Positions 11,780-21,920 of a stretch of DNA of 64,000 nucleotides are shown piece after piece. Every line of letters starts with the position of its first letter. Position 1 is the stretch's first letter. The notes beneath the pieces were generated by a model. It searched no databases. It saw only the letters and a list, made by a program, of their open reading frames with translations, and was not told where the DNA came from. The position numbers were made by a program, and so were the translations under genes. Origin of the DNA: Symsagittifera roscoffensis (taxonomy: Eukaryota > Xenacoelomorpha > Acoela > Convolutidae); the NCBI RefSeq assembly GCF_963678635.1, contig NC_087066.1:42123338-42187337 (forward strand), in the 5' to 3' direction.

Positions 11780-12480
11780 AACATATCTTCTTCCAAAACC
11801 GAAAAAAAATATGACAGTTTCAACACCAGATCAATTTGAATTAAACTTCGAATACAGTTGTTCTAATTCTGGAACTAACTCGGGTAAATAGGTGTACACT
11901 AGATATATTGAGACTAGGAGATAAAAGAGTAAGATTAAGATTGGTATTAGACTAAGAAGTTGCACGAATCTTTCCGGCCACAAAAAAGATAGCGTGACGA
12001 GCTGACAGTGTACCTTATCTGAAATTACTCTATGAAAATAGTAATCCATACATAACTCATGGCAGCAAGGACTTGAATTTTGTGTATCGAAAAGAAGCGT
12101 TCCAACCTTATTTTTTCCTATAACCAATTTAGAGTCAAATTTACAAGGTAAACTCTCAATTGCTGAGCAACTTCGGGAATGAATGAGATGCATCGAGAGA
12201 AATTGAAATTTTTAAAATCCCAAATCATTGGGGAAGTTAGCTCAAAAAAAATTAACAAAAATGTTGGTTCGTGAAACAAACTCAAAAAATCAGAAAACTA
12301 AGCAACTTTGACAAAAGACAAAGATTATATTTAAAAAAAAATTAAATTTTATACAGTTCATTTTCATCCACCCTTCATGATTTTGCTCAGAACAATATGG
12401 TTGATACGAAATTCATCAAAATTTTGTTAGTATTTCTCAAATCTGACATAGAAAACTTATTTTTTTTTCTAGATTTTAAT
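11780..12480. other. 701-bp segment present only in copy X1
   Basis: The two flanks of this segment are joined directly in copy XC (junction at 58886/58887). Either it inserted into X1 or was deleted from XC. No terminal repeats are visible, and only short T-rich similarity exists at the junction. It contains the antisense ORF at 11831-12193. Confidence 0.8.
11831..12193 (-). CDS. Cysteine-rich single-pass membrane protein fragment
   Basis: A 120-codon antisense frame, the most protein-like ORF outside gag. It has six cysteines (positions 9, 17, 43, 44, 48, 63), including a CCHELC cluster, then a hydrophobic helix at about 79-101 (LLSLIPILILLFYLLVSIYL) and a short acidic tail. The layout of a Cys-rich ectodomain stem, one membrane span and a short cytoplasmic end resembles the C-terminus of a type I membrane glycoprotein. 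A retroelement envelope-like origin is conceivable but is inference only. A stop lies a few codons upstream of the ATG, so the N-terminus of any real protein is missing. It lies wholly in the segment absent from copy XC. Confidence 0.4.
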   Translation of the reverse strand: MHLIHSRSCSAIESLPCKFDSKLVIGKNKVGTLLFDTQNSSPCCHELCMDYYFHRVISDKVHCQLVTLSFLWPERFVQLLSLIPILILLFYLLVSIYLVYTYLPELVPELEQLYSKFNSN

Positions 12481-12621
12481 TTTTTCAGTTTAAAAAAAAT
12501 ATGTATTTGGTCTGAACTTTCAATTTCAGGAAAAACTCAAAACTTTGTGGAAGAAGAGTACAATGAGTTTTTATCTGATGCAGAAAAGTTCTCTCTTTTA
12601 AAGTACTATGTTTCTTCTTAG
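12397..12621 (+). pseudogene. Weak open frame across the indel edge
   Basis: A 74-codon frame that starts inside the X1-only segment and ends in shared sequence. Its last ~30 codons are acidic and protein-like (EEEYNEFLSDAEKFSLLKYY) and are preceded by TTTCAATTTCAG, which looks like an animal 3' splice site, so this could be a terminal exon. In copy XC the homologous stretch (about 58930-59030) lacks the AG and is not open. No function can be assigned. Confidence 0.2.
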
Positions 12622-13094
12622 CAGGAAAATGTAATTTAAGGTCTTACTCTGTGAATTATTTTGAATGAGAAAAAAATAAGAATTCATTTAAAATGTTCAC
12701 TAGTTAAATTGACTTTTAAGGCATACTAAGATGGTTTTTAAAATTAATAGAATTGAAAATGCAACCTTAGTGCTTTAACTTTGGTTCAAAACCATTGCGT
12801 CTACTAATCGGTTTCATGATAGTAAAATAAAACGAGATCAAACTTTTGTATTTAGGATACTACCAGCAGTAAATTTAATTTTTCATTTACTGACATAATA
12901 GTTTGAAGAATTATCTTCAATAACCTTTCATGGCGCTAAACCTAATAATTGTACAATAACGAAAGATAAAAACAACACTTAACGTTTTCCATTAATCAGC
13001 TGTAAATTAAAAAACATCTTTAAAAATCAGCTGAAAAAAAATTATCTGAATATAAAAATATAAAAATTAGTTAGTATAAATTATAAATAGTTGG

Positions 13095-13104
13095 TATATA
13101 TAAA
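13095..13104 (+). promoter_or_regulatory. TATA-like box of copy X1
   Basis: TATATATAAA followed within ~30 bases by TCATCCCAGCTTCATCACC, a plausible start region. The same arrangement occurs at 59501 in copy XC. It lies upstream of the leader frames and gag, as expected for a retroelement promoter; the surrounding AT richness weakens the call. Confidence 0.35.
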
Positions 13105-13526
13105 TCATCTCTTCATCCCAGCTTCATCACCTAAAACATAACAGCGAATTTCAAAAAATTAACAATCATCAAAACTAAAACTTAACCTTAACCCTTTAAT
13201 TTCAAACTATCAAGGTTTATCCTTGCTTTCACTTAAATTAACTTCATTTAAAATAACAGATCGTCAAGACTCTCCTTGGATCTTTTAATTTAAATTAGAC
13301 TATTTCTAATTTTCTAAATATCTAAATCTCGGATCAAATAGAACAATTTTGTTTCCCCTCTCCCAATTTAATTAGTGTCTAACGACCTCAAACGTCGATT
13401 CACTACCCACCCCTTATTAAAGACCCAGAATTAACAGAAGTTTTTTTAAAAAACTAACCATTTTAATTAAGATAAACAGTGAAGAACTTCGGTTAATCAT
13501 CCTTCACTTGATCCTCCTCCTCTTAG

Positions 13527-13646
13527 ATGACCCTGGCTAAAAAACTTAGTAAGTCAGAAAACAGTATTATACCTGAACCTTGCGGATCGATTTACTATTC
13601 TCCTACCCTTGATCACAAATCACAACCCCTAAGAAAGTTTAGATAG
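13527..13646 (+). pseudogene. Leader ORF part 1, copy X1
   Basis: ATG to TAG, 39 codons. The homologous frame at 59944-60069 is also open and has 41 codons; the difference is an in-frame 6-base insertion repeating Lys-Leu. Frame-preserving change in both copies suggests past coding. Downstream the reading continues in other frames with stops, so the protein is broken. No family recognised. Confidence 0.35.
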
Positions 13647-13780
13647 GTCTATTTCAGCTGAGAATTAGTCACGAGAAAGTAAAAATCATTCAAAGGAATC
13701 GATATACGCTTTTTTCTCCAATCCAACAGTACGACCCAGATTAAGCAAACCACAAAAAATTTTAAGAACTAACAGCTTAA

Positions 13781-14098
13781 GACATTAGAATCACTAATCC
13801 AGATTTTGCACCCATCATCCTAAACCTTATAACAAGAGACAATTTAGGAAACAAACAAACAATTATAATACACAATTGTTTAATTAACGACGACAGATAC
13901 GACCTCGTAATCATACCACACAGACAATCAGAAGGATACATAAGAACAAAAAGACAAACACTAAGAAAGAAAATAATTAACAAACAAAAACAAATTATTA
14001 GGAAAAGATTTTCAAAACGAAGACATGCAGTCTCAGAATTAGAAACCGCAATACAAGAACTTCACAATTTAAAAGACTCAAGAAACAAAAACCATTAA
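13781..14098 (+). pseudogene. Leader ORF part 2, copy X1 (basic protein)
   Basis: A 105-codon open stretch ending at a TAA that corresponds to CAA in copy XC, i.e. a C-to-T nonsense change. The encoded segment begins with a DIRITNPDFAP-like stretch, then becomes strongly basic (RKRFSKRRHAVSE). It has no ATG at its left end and is cut from the earlier leader frame by a frameshift. The homologue at 60204-60629 is nearly identical. It would be a small basic protein encoded upstream of gag. I do not recognise a family; nucleic-acid binding would be a guess from charge alone. Confidence 0.4.
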
Positions 14099-14267
14099 AT
14101 TGACAATCAAATATATCTCACTGACTCAGACACCACGTCACCAGCATCAATAAAAGGGAAACGTAGAATAAGAAATTGCTACACAAACAAACCAATACGT
14201 TAGTACAATTGGAATCATTCAATAAGACACATTGAAAATTACACATTAACAGTCATACAACACAAAA

Positions 14268-14621
14268 ATGATTCAAAATGAAGATAACCCAGAAAATTCA
14301 GTACTTCCATTCTTAATATCTCCATTAACTGAAGCTCGAGGACAGGTACAATTTTGCCAAAACTTAATTGCAATTTTATTCAAAAAATGAGAAAGTCCGT
14401 GCACAAAAAAATTTCCCGATGTAAAAATCAAAAGACAACTTCTTGACCACTATCTCAGAGGTACATGTAGTCTCAAATCACAATATGGAATCTACACAAA
14501 AGAAATCAAATCACCAAATGCATTTCATGACAGATATCTCATTCAAACTGATGACATAGATATTGAATTTTCAAAAGTTTTAACAGAATACATCAAAAGC
14601 ATACAACACCAAAACTCAATA
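14268..14621 (+). pseudogene. gag N-terminal fragment, copy X1
   Basis: ATG at 14268 opens a frame of about 118 codons matching the start of the gag at 60694, with one stop: TGA at 14388-14390 (codon 41). After codon ~115 the sequence departs from the full gag and runs into satellite block A2 at 14622, so the rest of the protein is absent. The same truncated form occurs at 57871-58224. Confidence 0.75.
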
Positions 14622-14725
14622 TCCGAAAGGAAGAGTAGGTCGTCCACTGGGTGGCAATGAACCTCACTTCTCCCGAAAGGAAGAGTAGGTCGTCCACTGG
14701 GTGGCAATGAACCTCACTTCTCCCG

Positions 14726-16505
14726 AAAGGATGAGTAGGTGACCACTGCGTGACATTGAACCTCACTTTTCCTGAAAGGAAGTGTAGGTCGTCCACTGGC
14801 TGGCAACGAACCTCACTTCTCCCGAAAGGAAGACTAGGTCGTCCACTGCGTGGCAACGAACCTCACTTCTCCCGAAAGGAAGAGAAAGTCGCCCACTGGG
14901 TGGCAACCAACCTCACTTCTAACAAAAGGAAGAGTAGGTCGTCCACTGGGTGGCAACGAACCTCACTTTTCCCAAAAGGATGAGTAGGTGACCACTGCGT
15001 GACATTGAACCTCACTTCTCCCGAAAGGAAGAGAAAGTCGCCCACTGGGTGGCAACCAACCTCACTTCTAACAAAAGGAAGAGTAGGTCGTCCACTGGGT
15101 GGCAACGAACCTCACTTCTCCCGAAAGGAATACTAGGTCTCCACTGCGTGGCAACGAACCTCACTTCTCCCGAAAGGAAGAGACGCTCGTCCACTGAGTG
15201 GCAACCAACCTCACTTCTCCCGAAAGGAAGAGTAGGTCGTCCAGTGGGTGGCAAGGAATCTCACTTATCCAGAAAGGAAGAGTAGGTCGTCCACTGGGTG
15301 GCAACGAACCTCACTTCTACCAAAAGGAAGAGTAGGTCGTCCTTTGGCTGGCAACGAACCTCACTTATCCCGAAAGGAAGACTAGGTCGTCCACTGCGTG
15401 GCAACGAAACTCACTTCTCCCGAAAGAAGAGACGGTCGTCCACTGAGTGGCAACCAACCTCACTTCTCCCGAAAGGAAGAGTAGGTCGTCCACTGGGTGG
15501 CAAGGAATCTCACTTATCCAGAAAGGAAGAGTAGGTCGTCCACAGGGTGGCAATGAACCTCACTACTCCCGAAAGGATGAGTAGGTGTCCACTGTGTAAC
15601 ATTGAACCTCACTTCTCCCGAAAGGATGAGTAGGTGACCACTGCGTGACATTGAACCTCACTTTTCCTGAAAGGAAGTGTAGGTCGTCCACTGGCTGGCA
15701 ACGAACCTCACTTCTCCCGAAAGGAAGACTAGGTCGTCCACTGCGTGGCAACGAACCTCACTTCTCCCGAAAGGAAGAGAAAGTCGCCCACTGGGTTGCA
15801 ACCAACCTCACTTCTAACAAAAGGAAGAGTAGGTCGTCCACTGGGTGGCAACGAACCTCACTTCTCCCAAAAGGAAGAGTAGGTCGTCCACTGGGTGGCA
15901 ATGAACCTCACTTCTCCCGAAAGGATGAGTAGGTGACAACTGCGTGACATTGAACCTCACTTCTCCCGAAAGGAAGAGAAAGTCGCCCACTGGGTGGCAA
16001 CCAACCTCACTTCTAACAAAAGGAAGAGTAGGTCGTCCACTGGGTGGCAACGAACCTCACTTCTCCCGAAAGGAATACTAGGTCTCCACTGCGTGGCAAC
16101 GAACCTCACTTCTCCCGAAAGGAAGAGACGCTCGTCCACTGAGTGGCAACCAACCTCACTTCTCCCGAAAGGAAGAGTAGGTCGTCCAGTGGGTGGCAAG
16201 GAATCTCACTTATCCAGAAAGGAAGAGTAGGTCGTCCACTGGGTGGCAACGAACCTCACTTCTACCAAAAGGAAGAGTAGGTCGTCCTTTGGCTGGCAAC
16301 GAACCTCACTTATCCCGAAAGGAAGACTAGGTCGTCCACTGCGTGGCAACGAAACTCACTTCTCCCGAAAGAAGAGACGGTCGTCCACTGAGTGGCAACC
16401 AACCTCACTTCTCCCGAAAGGAAGAGTAGGTCGTCCACTGGGTGGCAAGGAATCTCACTTATCCAGAAAGGAAGAGTAGGTCGTCCACAGGGTGGCAATG
16501 AACCT
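14726..16505 (+). repeat. Higher-order repeat, 895/945-bp register
   Basis: The unit order at about 14726-15560 recurs at about 15621-16505: offset 895 bp at the left, 945 bp from 15012 onward (one extra 50-bp unit). A further copy of the right part is at 17298-17840 (offset 1341 from 15957). Shared private marks include CTCGTCCACTGAGTGGC and the GGAATACTAGGTC unit. Confidence 0.85.
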
Positions 16506-18995
16506 CACTTCTCCCGAAAGGATGAGTAGGTGACCACTGCGTGGCAATGACCCTCACTACTCCCGAAAGGATGAGTAGGTGTCCACTGCGTAACATTGAA
16601 CCTCACTTTTCCTGAAAGGAAGTGTAGGTCGTCCTTTGGCTGGCAACGAACCTCACTTCTCCCGAAGGGAAGACTAGGTCGTCCACTGCGTGGCAACGAA
16701 ACTCACTTCTCCCGAAAGAAGAGACGGTCGTCCACTGAGTGGCAACCAACCTCACTTCTCCCGAAAGGAAGAGTAGGTCGTCCACTGGGTGGCAAGGAAT
16801 CTCACTTATCCAGAAAGGAAGAGTAGGTCGTCCAGTGGGTGGCAAGGAGTCTCACTTATCCAGAAAGGAAGAGTAGGTCGTCCACTGGGTGGCAACGAAC
16901 CTCACTTCTACCAAAAGGAAGAGTAGGTCGTCCTTTGGCTGGCAACGAACCTCACTTATCCCGAAAGGAAGACTAGGTCGACACTGCGTGGCAACGAAAC
17001 TCACTTCTCCCGAAAGAAGAGACGGTCGTCCACTGAGTGGCAACCAACCTCACTTCTCCCGAAAGGAAGAGTAGGTCGTCCACTGGGTGGCAAGGAATCT
17101 CACTTATCCAGAAAGGAAGAGTAGGTCGTCCACAGGGTGGCAATGAACCTCACTTCTCCCGAAAGGATGAGTAGGTGACCACTGCGTGGCAATGACCCTC
17201 ACTACTCCCGAAAGGATGAGTAGGTGTCCACTGCGTAACATTGAACCTCACTTTTCCTGAAAGGAAGTGTAGGTCGTCCTTTGGCTGGCAACGAACCTCA
17301 CTTCTCCCGAAAGGAAGAGAAAGTCGCCCACTGGGTGGCAACCAACCTCACTTCTAACAAAAGGAAGAGTAGGTCGTCCACTGGGTGGCAACGAACCTCA
17401 CTTCTCCCGAAAGGAATACTAGGTCTCCACTGCGTGGCAACGAACCTCACTTCTCCCGAAAGGAAGAGACGCTCGTCCACTGAGTGGCAACCAACCTCAC
17501 TTCTCCCGAAAGGAAGAGTAGGTCGTCCAGTGGGTGGCAAGGAATCTCACTTATCCAGAAAGGAAGAGTAGGTCGTCCACTGGGTGGCAACGAACCTCAC
17601 TTCTACCAAAAGGAAGAGTAGGTCGTCCTTTGGCTGGCAACGAACCTCACTTATCCCGAAAGGAAGACTAGGTCGTCCACTGCGTGGCAACGAAACTCAC
17701 TTCTCCCGAAAGAAGAGACGGTCGTCCACTGAGTGGCAACCAACCTCACTTCTCCCGAAAGGAAGAGTAGGTCGTCCACTGGGTGGCAAGGAATCTCACT
17801 TATCCAGAAAGGAAGAGTAGGTCGTCCACAGGGTGGCAATGAACCTCACTACTCCCGAAAGGATGAGTAGGTGTCCACTGTGTAACATTGAACCTCACTT
17901 CTCCCGAAAGGAAGTGTAGGTCGTCCACTGGCTGGCGACGAACCTCACTTCTCCCGAAAGGAAGACTAGGTCGTCCACTGGGTGGCAACGAACCTCACTT
18001 CTCTCGAAAGGAAGAGTAGGTCGTCCACTGGGTGATAAGGAACCTCACTTCTCCAGAAAGGAAGAGTAGGTCGTCCACTGCGTGGCAACGAATCTCACTT
18101 CTCCCGAAAGGAAGAGAAAGTCGTCCACTGGGTGGCAACCAACCTCACTTCTCCCGAAAGGAAGAGTAGGTCGTCCACTGGGTGGCAAGGAACCTCACTT
18201 CTCCAGAAAGGAAGAGTAGGTCGTCCACTGGGTGGCAACGAACCTCACTTCTCCCAAAAGGAAGAGTAGGTCGTCCACTGGGTGTTAATGAACCTCACTT
18301 CTCCCGAAAGGATGAGTAGGTGACCACTGCGTGACATTGAACCTCACTTTTCCTGAAAGGAAGTGTAGGTCGTCCTTTGGCTGGCAACGAACCTCACTTC
18401 TCCCGAAAGGAAGACTAGGTTGTCCACTGGGTGGCAATGAACCTCACTTCTCCCGAAAGGAAGAATAGGTGACCACTGCGTGACATTGAACCTCACTTTT
18501 CCTGAAAGGAAGTGTAGGTCGTCCTTTGGCTGGCAACGAACCTCACTTCTCCCGAAAGGAAGACTAGTTCGTCCACTGCGTGGCAACGAACCTCACTTCT
18601 CCCGAAAGGAAGAGACGGTCGTCCACTGAGTGGCAACCAACCTCACTTCTCCCGAAAGGAAGAGTAGGTCGTCCACTGGGTGGCAAGGAATCTCACTTAT
18701 CTAGAAAGGAAGAGTAGGTCGTCCACTGGGTGGCAATGAACCTCACTACTCCCGAAAGGATGAGTAGGTGTCCACTGCGTAACATTGAACCTCACTTCTC
18801 CCGAAAGGAAGTGTAGGTCGTCCACTGGTTGGCGACGAACCTCACTTCTCCCGAAAGGAAGACTACGTCGTCCACTGGGTGGCAACGAACCTCACTTCTC
18901 CCGAAAGGAAGAGACGGTCGTCCACTGAGTGGCAACCAACCTCACTTCTCCCGAAAGGAAGAGTAGGTCGTCCACTGGGTGGCAAGGAATCTCAC

Positions 18996-21580
18996 TTATC
19001 CAGAAAGGAAGAGTAGGTCGTCCACTAGCTGGCAATGAACCTCACTACTCCCGAAAGGATGAGTAGGTGTCCACTGCGTGACATTGAACCTCACTTTTCC
19101 TGAAAGGAAGTGTAGGTCGTCCTTTGGCTGGCAACGAACCTCACTTCTCCCGAAAGGAAGACTAGGTCGTCCACTGCGTGGCAACGAACCTCACTTCTCC
19201 CGAAAGGAAGAGACGGTCGTCCACTGAGTGGCAACCAACCTCACTTCTCCCGAAAGGAAGAGTAGGTCGTCCACTGGGTGGCAAGGAATCTCACTTATCC
19301 AGAAAGGAAGAGTAGGTCGTCCACTGGGTGGCAATGAACCTCACTACTCCCGAAAGGATGAGTAGGTGTCCACTGCGTAACATTGAACCTCACTTCTCCC
19401 GAAAGGAAGTGTAGGTCGTCCACTGGCTGGCGACGAACCTCACTTCTCCCGAAAGGAAGACTAGGTCGTCCACTGGGTGGCAACGAACCTCACTTCTCTC
19501 GAAAGGAAGAGACGGTCGTCCACTGGGTGGCAACCAACCTCACTTCTCCCGAAAGGAAGAGTAGGTCGTCCACTGGGTGACAAGGAACCTCACTTTTCCA
19601 GAAAGGAAGAGTAGGTCGTCCACTGCGTGGCAACGAACCTCATTTCTCCCGAAAGGAAGAGAAAGTCGTCCACTGGGTGGCAACCAACCTCACTTCTCCC
19701 GAAAGGAAGAGTAGGTCGTCCACTGGGCGGCAAGGAACCTCATTTCTCCAGAAAGGAAGAGTAGGTCGTCAAATGGGTGGCAACGAACCTCACTTCTCCC
19801 AAAAGGAAGAGTAGGTCGTCCGCTGGGTGGCAATGAACCTCACTTCTCCCGAAAGGATGAGAAGGTGACCACTGCGTGACATTGAACCTCACTTTTCCTG
19901 AAAGGAAGTGTAGGTCGTCCTTTGGCTGGCAACGAACCTCACTTCTCCCGAAAGGAAGACTAGGTCGTCCACTACGTGGCAACGAACCTCACTTCTCTCG
20001 AAAAGAAGACACGGTCGTCCACTGAGTGGCAACCTTCCTCACTTCTCCCGAAAGGAAGAGTAGGTCGTCCACTGGGTGGCAAGGAATCTCACTTATCCAG
20101 AAAGGAAGAGTAGGTCGTCCACTGGCTGGCAATGAACCTCACTACTCCCGAAAGGATGAGTAGGTGTCCACTGCGTGACATTGAACCTCACTTTTCCTGA
20201 AAGGAAGTGTAGGTCGTCCTTTGGCTGGCAACGAACCTCACTTCTCCCGAAAGGAAGACTAGGTCGTCCACTGCGTGGCAACGAACCTCACTTCTCCCGA
20301 AAGGAAGAGACGGTCGTCCACTGAGTGGCAACCAACCTCACTTCTCCCGAAAGGAAGAGTAGGTCGTCCACTGGGTGGCAAGGAATCTCACTTATCCAGA
20401 AAGGAAGAGTAGGTCGTCCACTGGGTGGCAATGAACCTCACTACTCCCGAAAGGATGAGTAGGTGTCCACTGCGTAACATTGAACCTCACTTCTCCCGAA
20501 AGGAAGTGTAGGTCGTCCACTGGCTGGCGACGAACCTCACTTCTCCCGAAAGGAAGACTAGGTCGTCCACTGGGTGGCAACGAACCTCACTTCTCTCGAA
20601 AGGAAGAGACGGTCGTCCACTGGGTGGCAACCAATCTCACTTCTCCCGAAAGGAAGAGTAGGTCGTCCACTGGGTGACAAGGAACCTCACTTTTCCAGAA
20701 AGGAAGAGTAGGTCGTCCACTGCGTGGCAACGAACCTCATTTCTCCCGAAAGGAAGAGAAAGTCGTCCACTGGGTGGCAACCAACCTCACTTCTCCCGAA
20801 AGGAAGAGTAGGTCGTCCACTGGGCGGCAAGGAACCTCATTTCTCCAGAAAGGAAGAGTAGGTCGTCAAATGGGTGGCAACGAACCTCACTTCTCCCAAA
20901 AGGAAGAGTAGGTCGTCCACTGGGTGGCAATGAACCTCACTTCTCCCGAAAGGATGAGAAGGTGACCACTGCGTGACATTGAACCTCACTTTTCCTGAAA
21001 GGAAGTGTAGGTCGTCCTTTGGCTGGCAACGAACCTCACTTCTCCCGAAAGGAAGACTAGGTCGTCCACTGGGTGGCAACGAACCTCACTTCTCTCGAAA
21101 GGAAGAGACGGTCGTCCACTGGGTGGCAACCAACCTCACTTCTCCCGAAAGGAAGAGTAGGTCGTCCACTGGGTGACAAGGAACCTCACTTTTCCAGAAA
21201 GGAAGAGTAGGTCGTCCACTGCGTGGCAACGAACCTCATTTCTCCCGAAAGGAAGAGAAAGTCGTCCACTGGATGGCAACCAACCTCACTTCTCCCGAAA
21301 GGAAGAGTAGGTCGTCCACTGGGCGGCAAGGAACCTCATTTCTCCAGAAAGGAAGAGTAGGTCGTCAAATGGGTGGCAACGAACCTCACTTCTCCCAAAA
21401 GGAAGAGTAGGTCGTCCACTGGGTGGCAATGAACCTCACTTCTCCCGAAAGGATGAGAAGGTGACCACTGCGTGACATTGAACCTCACTTTTCCTGAAAG
21501 GAAGTGTAGGTCGTCCTTTGGCTGGCAACGAACCTCACTTCTCCCGAAGGGAAGACTAGGTCGTCCACTGGGTGACAAGG
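18996..21580 (+). repeat. Higher-order repeat, 1097-bp register
   Basis: Blocks starting at 18996, 19295 and 19740 recur at 20093, 20392 and 20837, all 1097 bp apart, with a further partial copy 499 bp later (21336). Typical units contain GGTCGTCCTTTGGCTGGC and GTCGTCAAATGGGTGG. Confidence 0.85.
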
Positions 21581-21920
21581 AACCTCACTTTTCCAGAAAG
21601 GAAGAGTAGGTCGTCCATTGCGTGGCAACGAACCTCATTTCTCCCGAAAGGAAGAGAAAGTCGTCCACTGGGTGGCAACGAACCTCACTTCTCTCGAAAA
21701 GAAGACACGGTCGTCCACTGAGTGGCAACCTTCCTCACTTCTCCCGAAAGGAAGAGTAGGTCGTCCACTGGGTGGCAAGAAATCTCACTTATCCAGAAAG
21801 GAAGAGTATGTCGTCCACTGGGTGGCAATGAACCTCACTACTCCCGAAAGGATGAGTAGGTGTCCACTGCGTAACATTGAACTTCACTTCTCCCGAAAAG
21901 AAGTGTAGGTCATCCACTGG

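Larger units (their letters stand above)
11460..14621 (+). mobile_element. Retroelement 5' region, copy X1
   Basis: Non-satellite DNA between blocks A1 and A2, repeated at 58568-61017. 11460-11779 matches 58568-58886, and 12481-14600 matches 58887-61017, with mainly point differences and short indels. The 701 bp at 11780-12480 are absent from the second copy. The segment holds a TATA-like box, decayed leader reading frames and the first ~118 codons of a gag frame, which then runs into satellite block A2. It is best read as the 5' part (leader plus gag start) of a Gypsy-type element; LTR boundaries and a primer-binding site could not be placed. Confidence 0.85.

Noticed and set aside
11780-12480. 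Spliced intron explaining the 701-bp difference between X1 and XC
   Set aside because: The junction does not fall at GT...AG boundaries; XC keeps bases from both sides that splicing would not leave, and the missing part carries its own antisense ORF.
13777-13983. Minus-strand hydrophobic ORF, also at 60200-60406
   Set aside because: It is the antisense shadow of the basic leader frame, which has the better coding pattern across copies.
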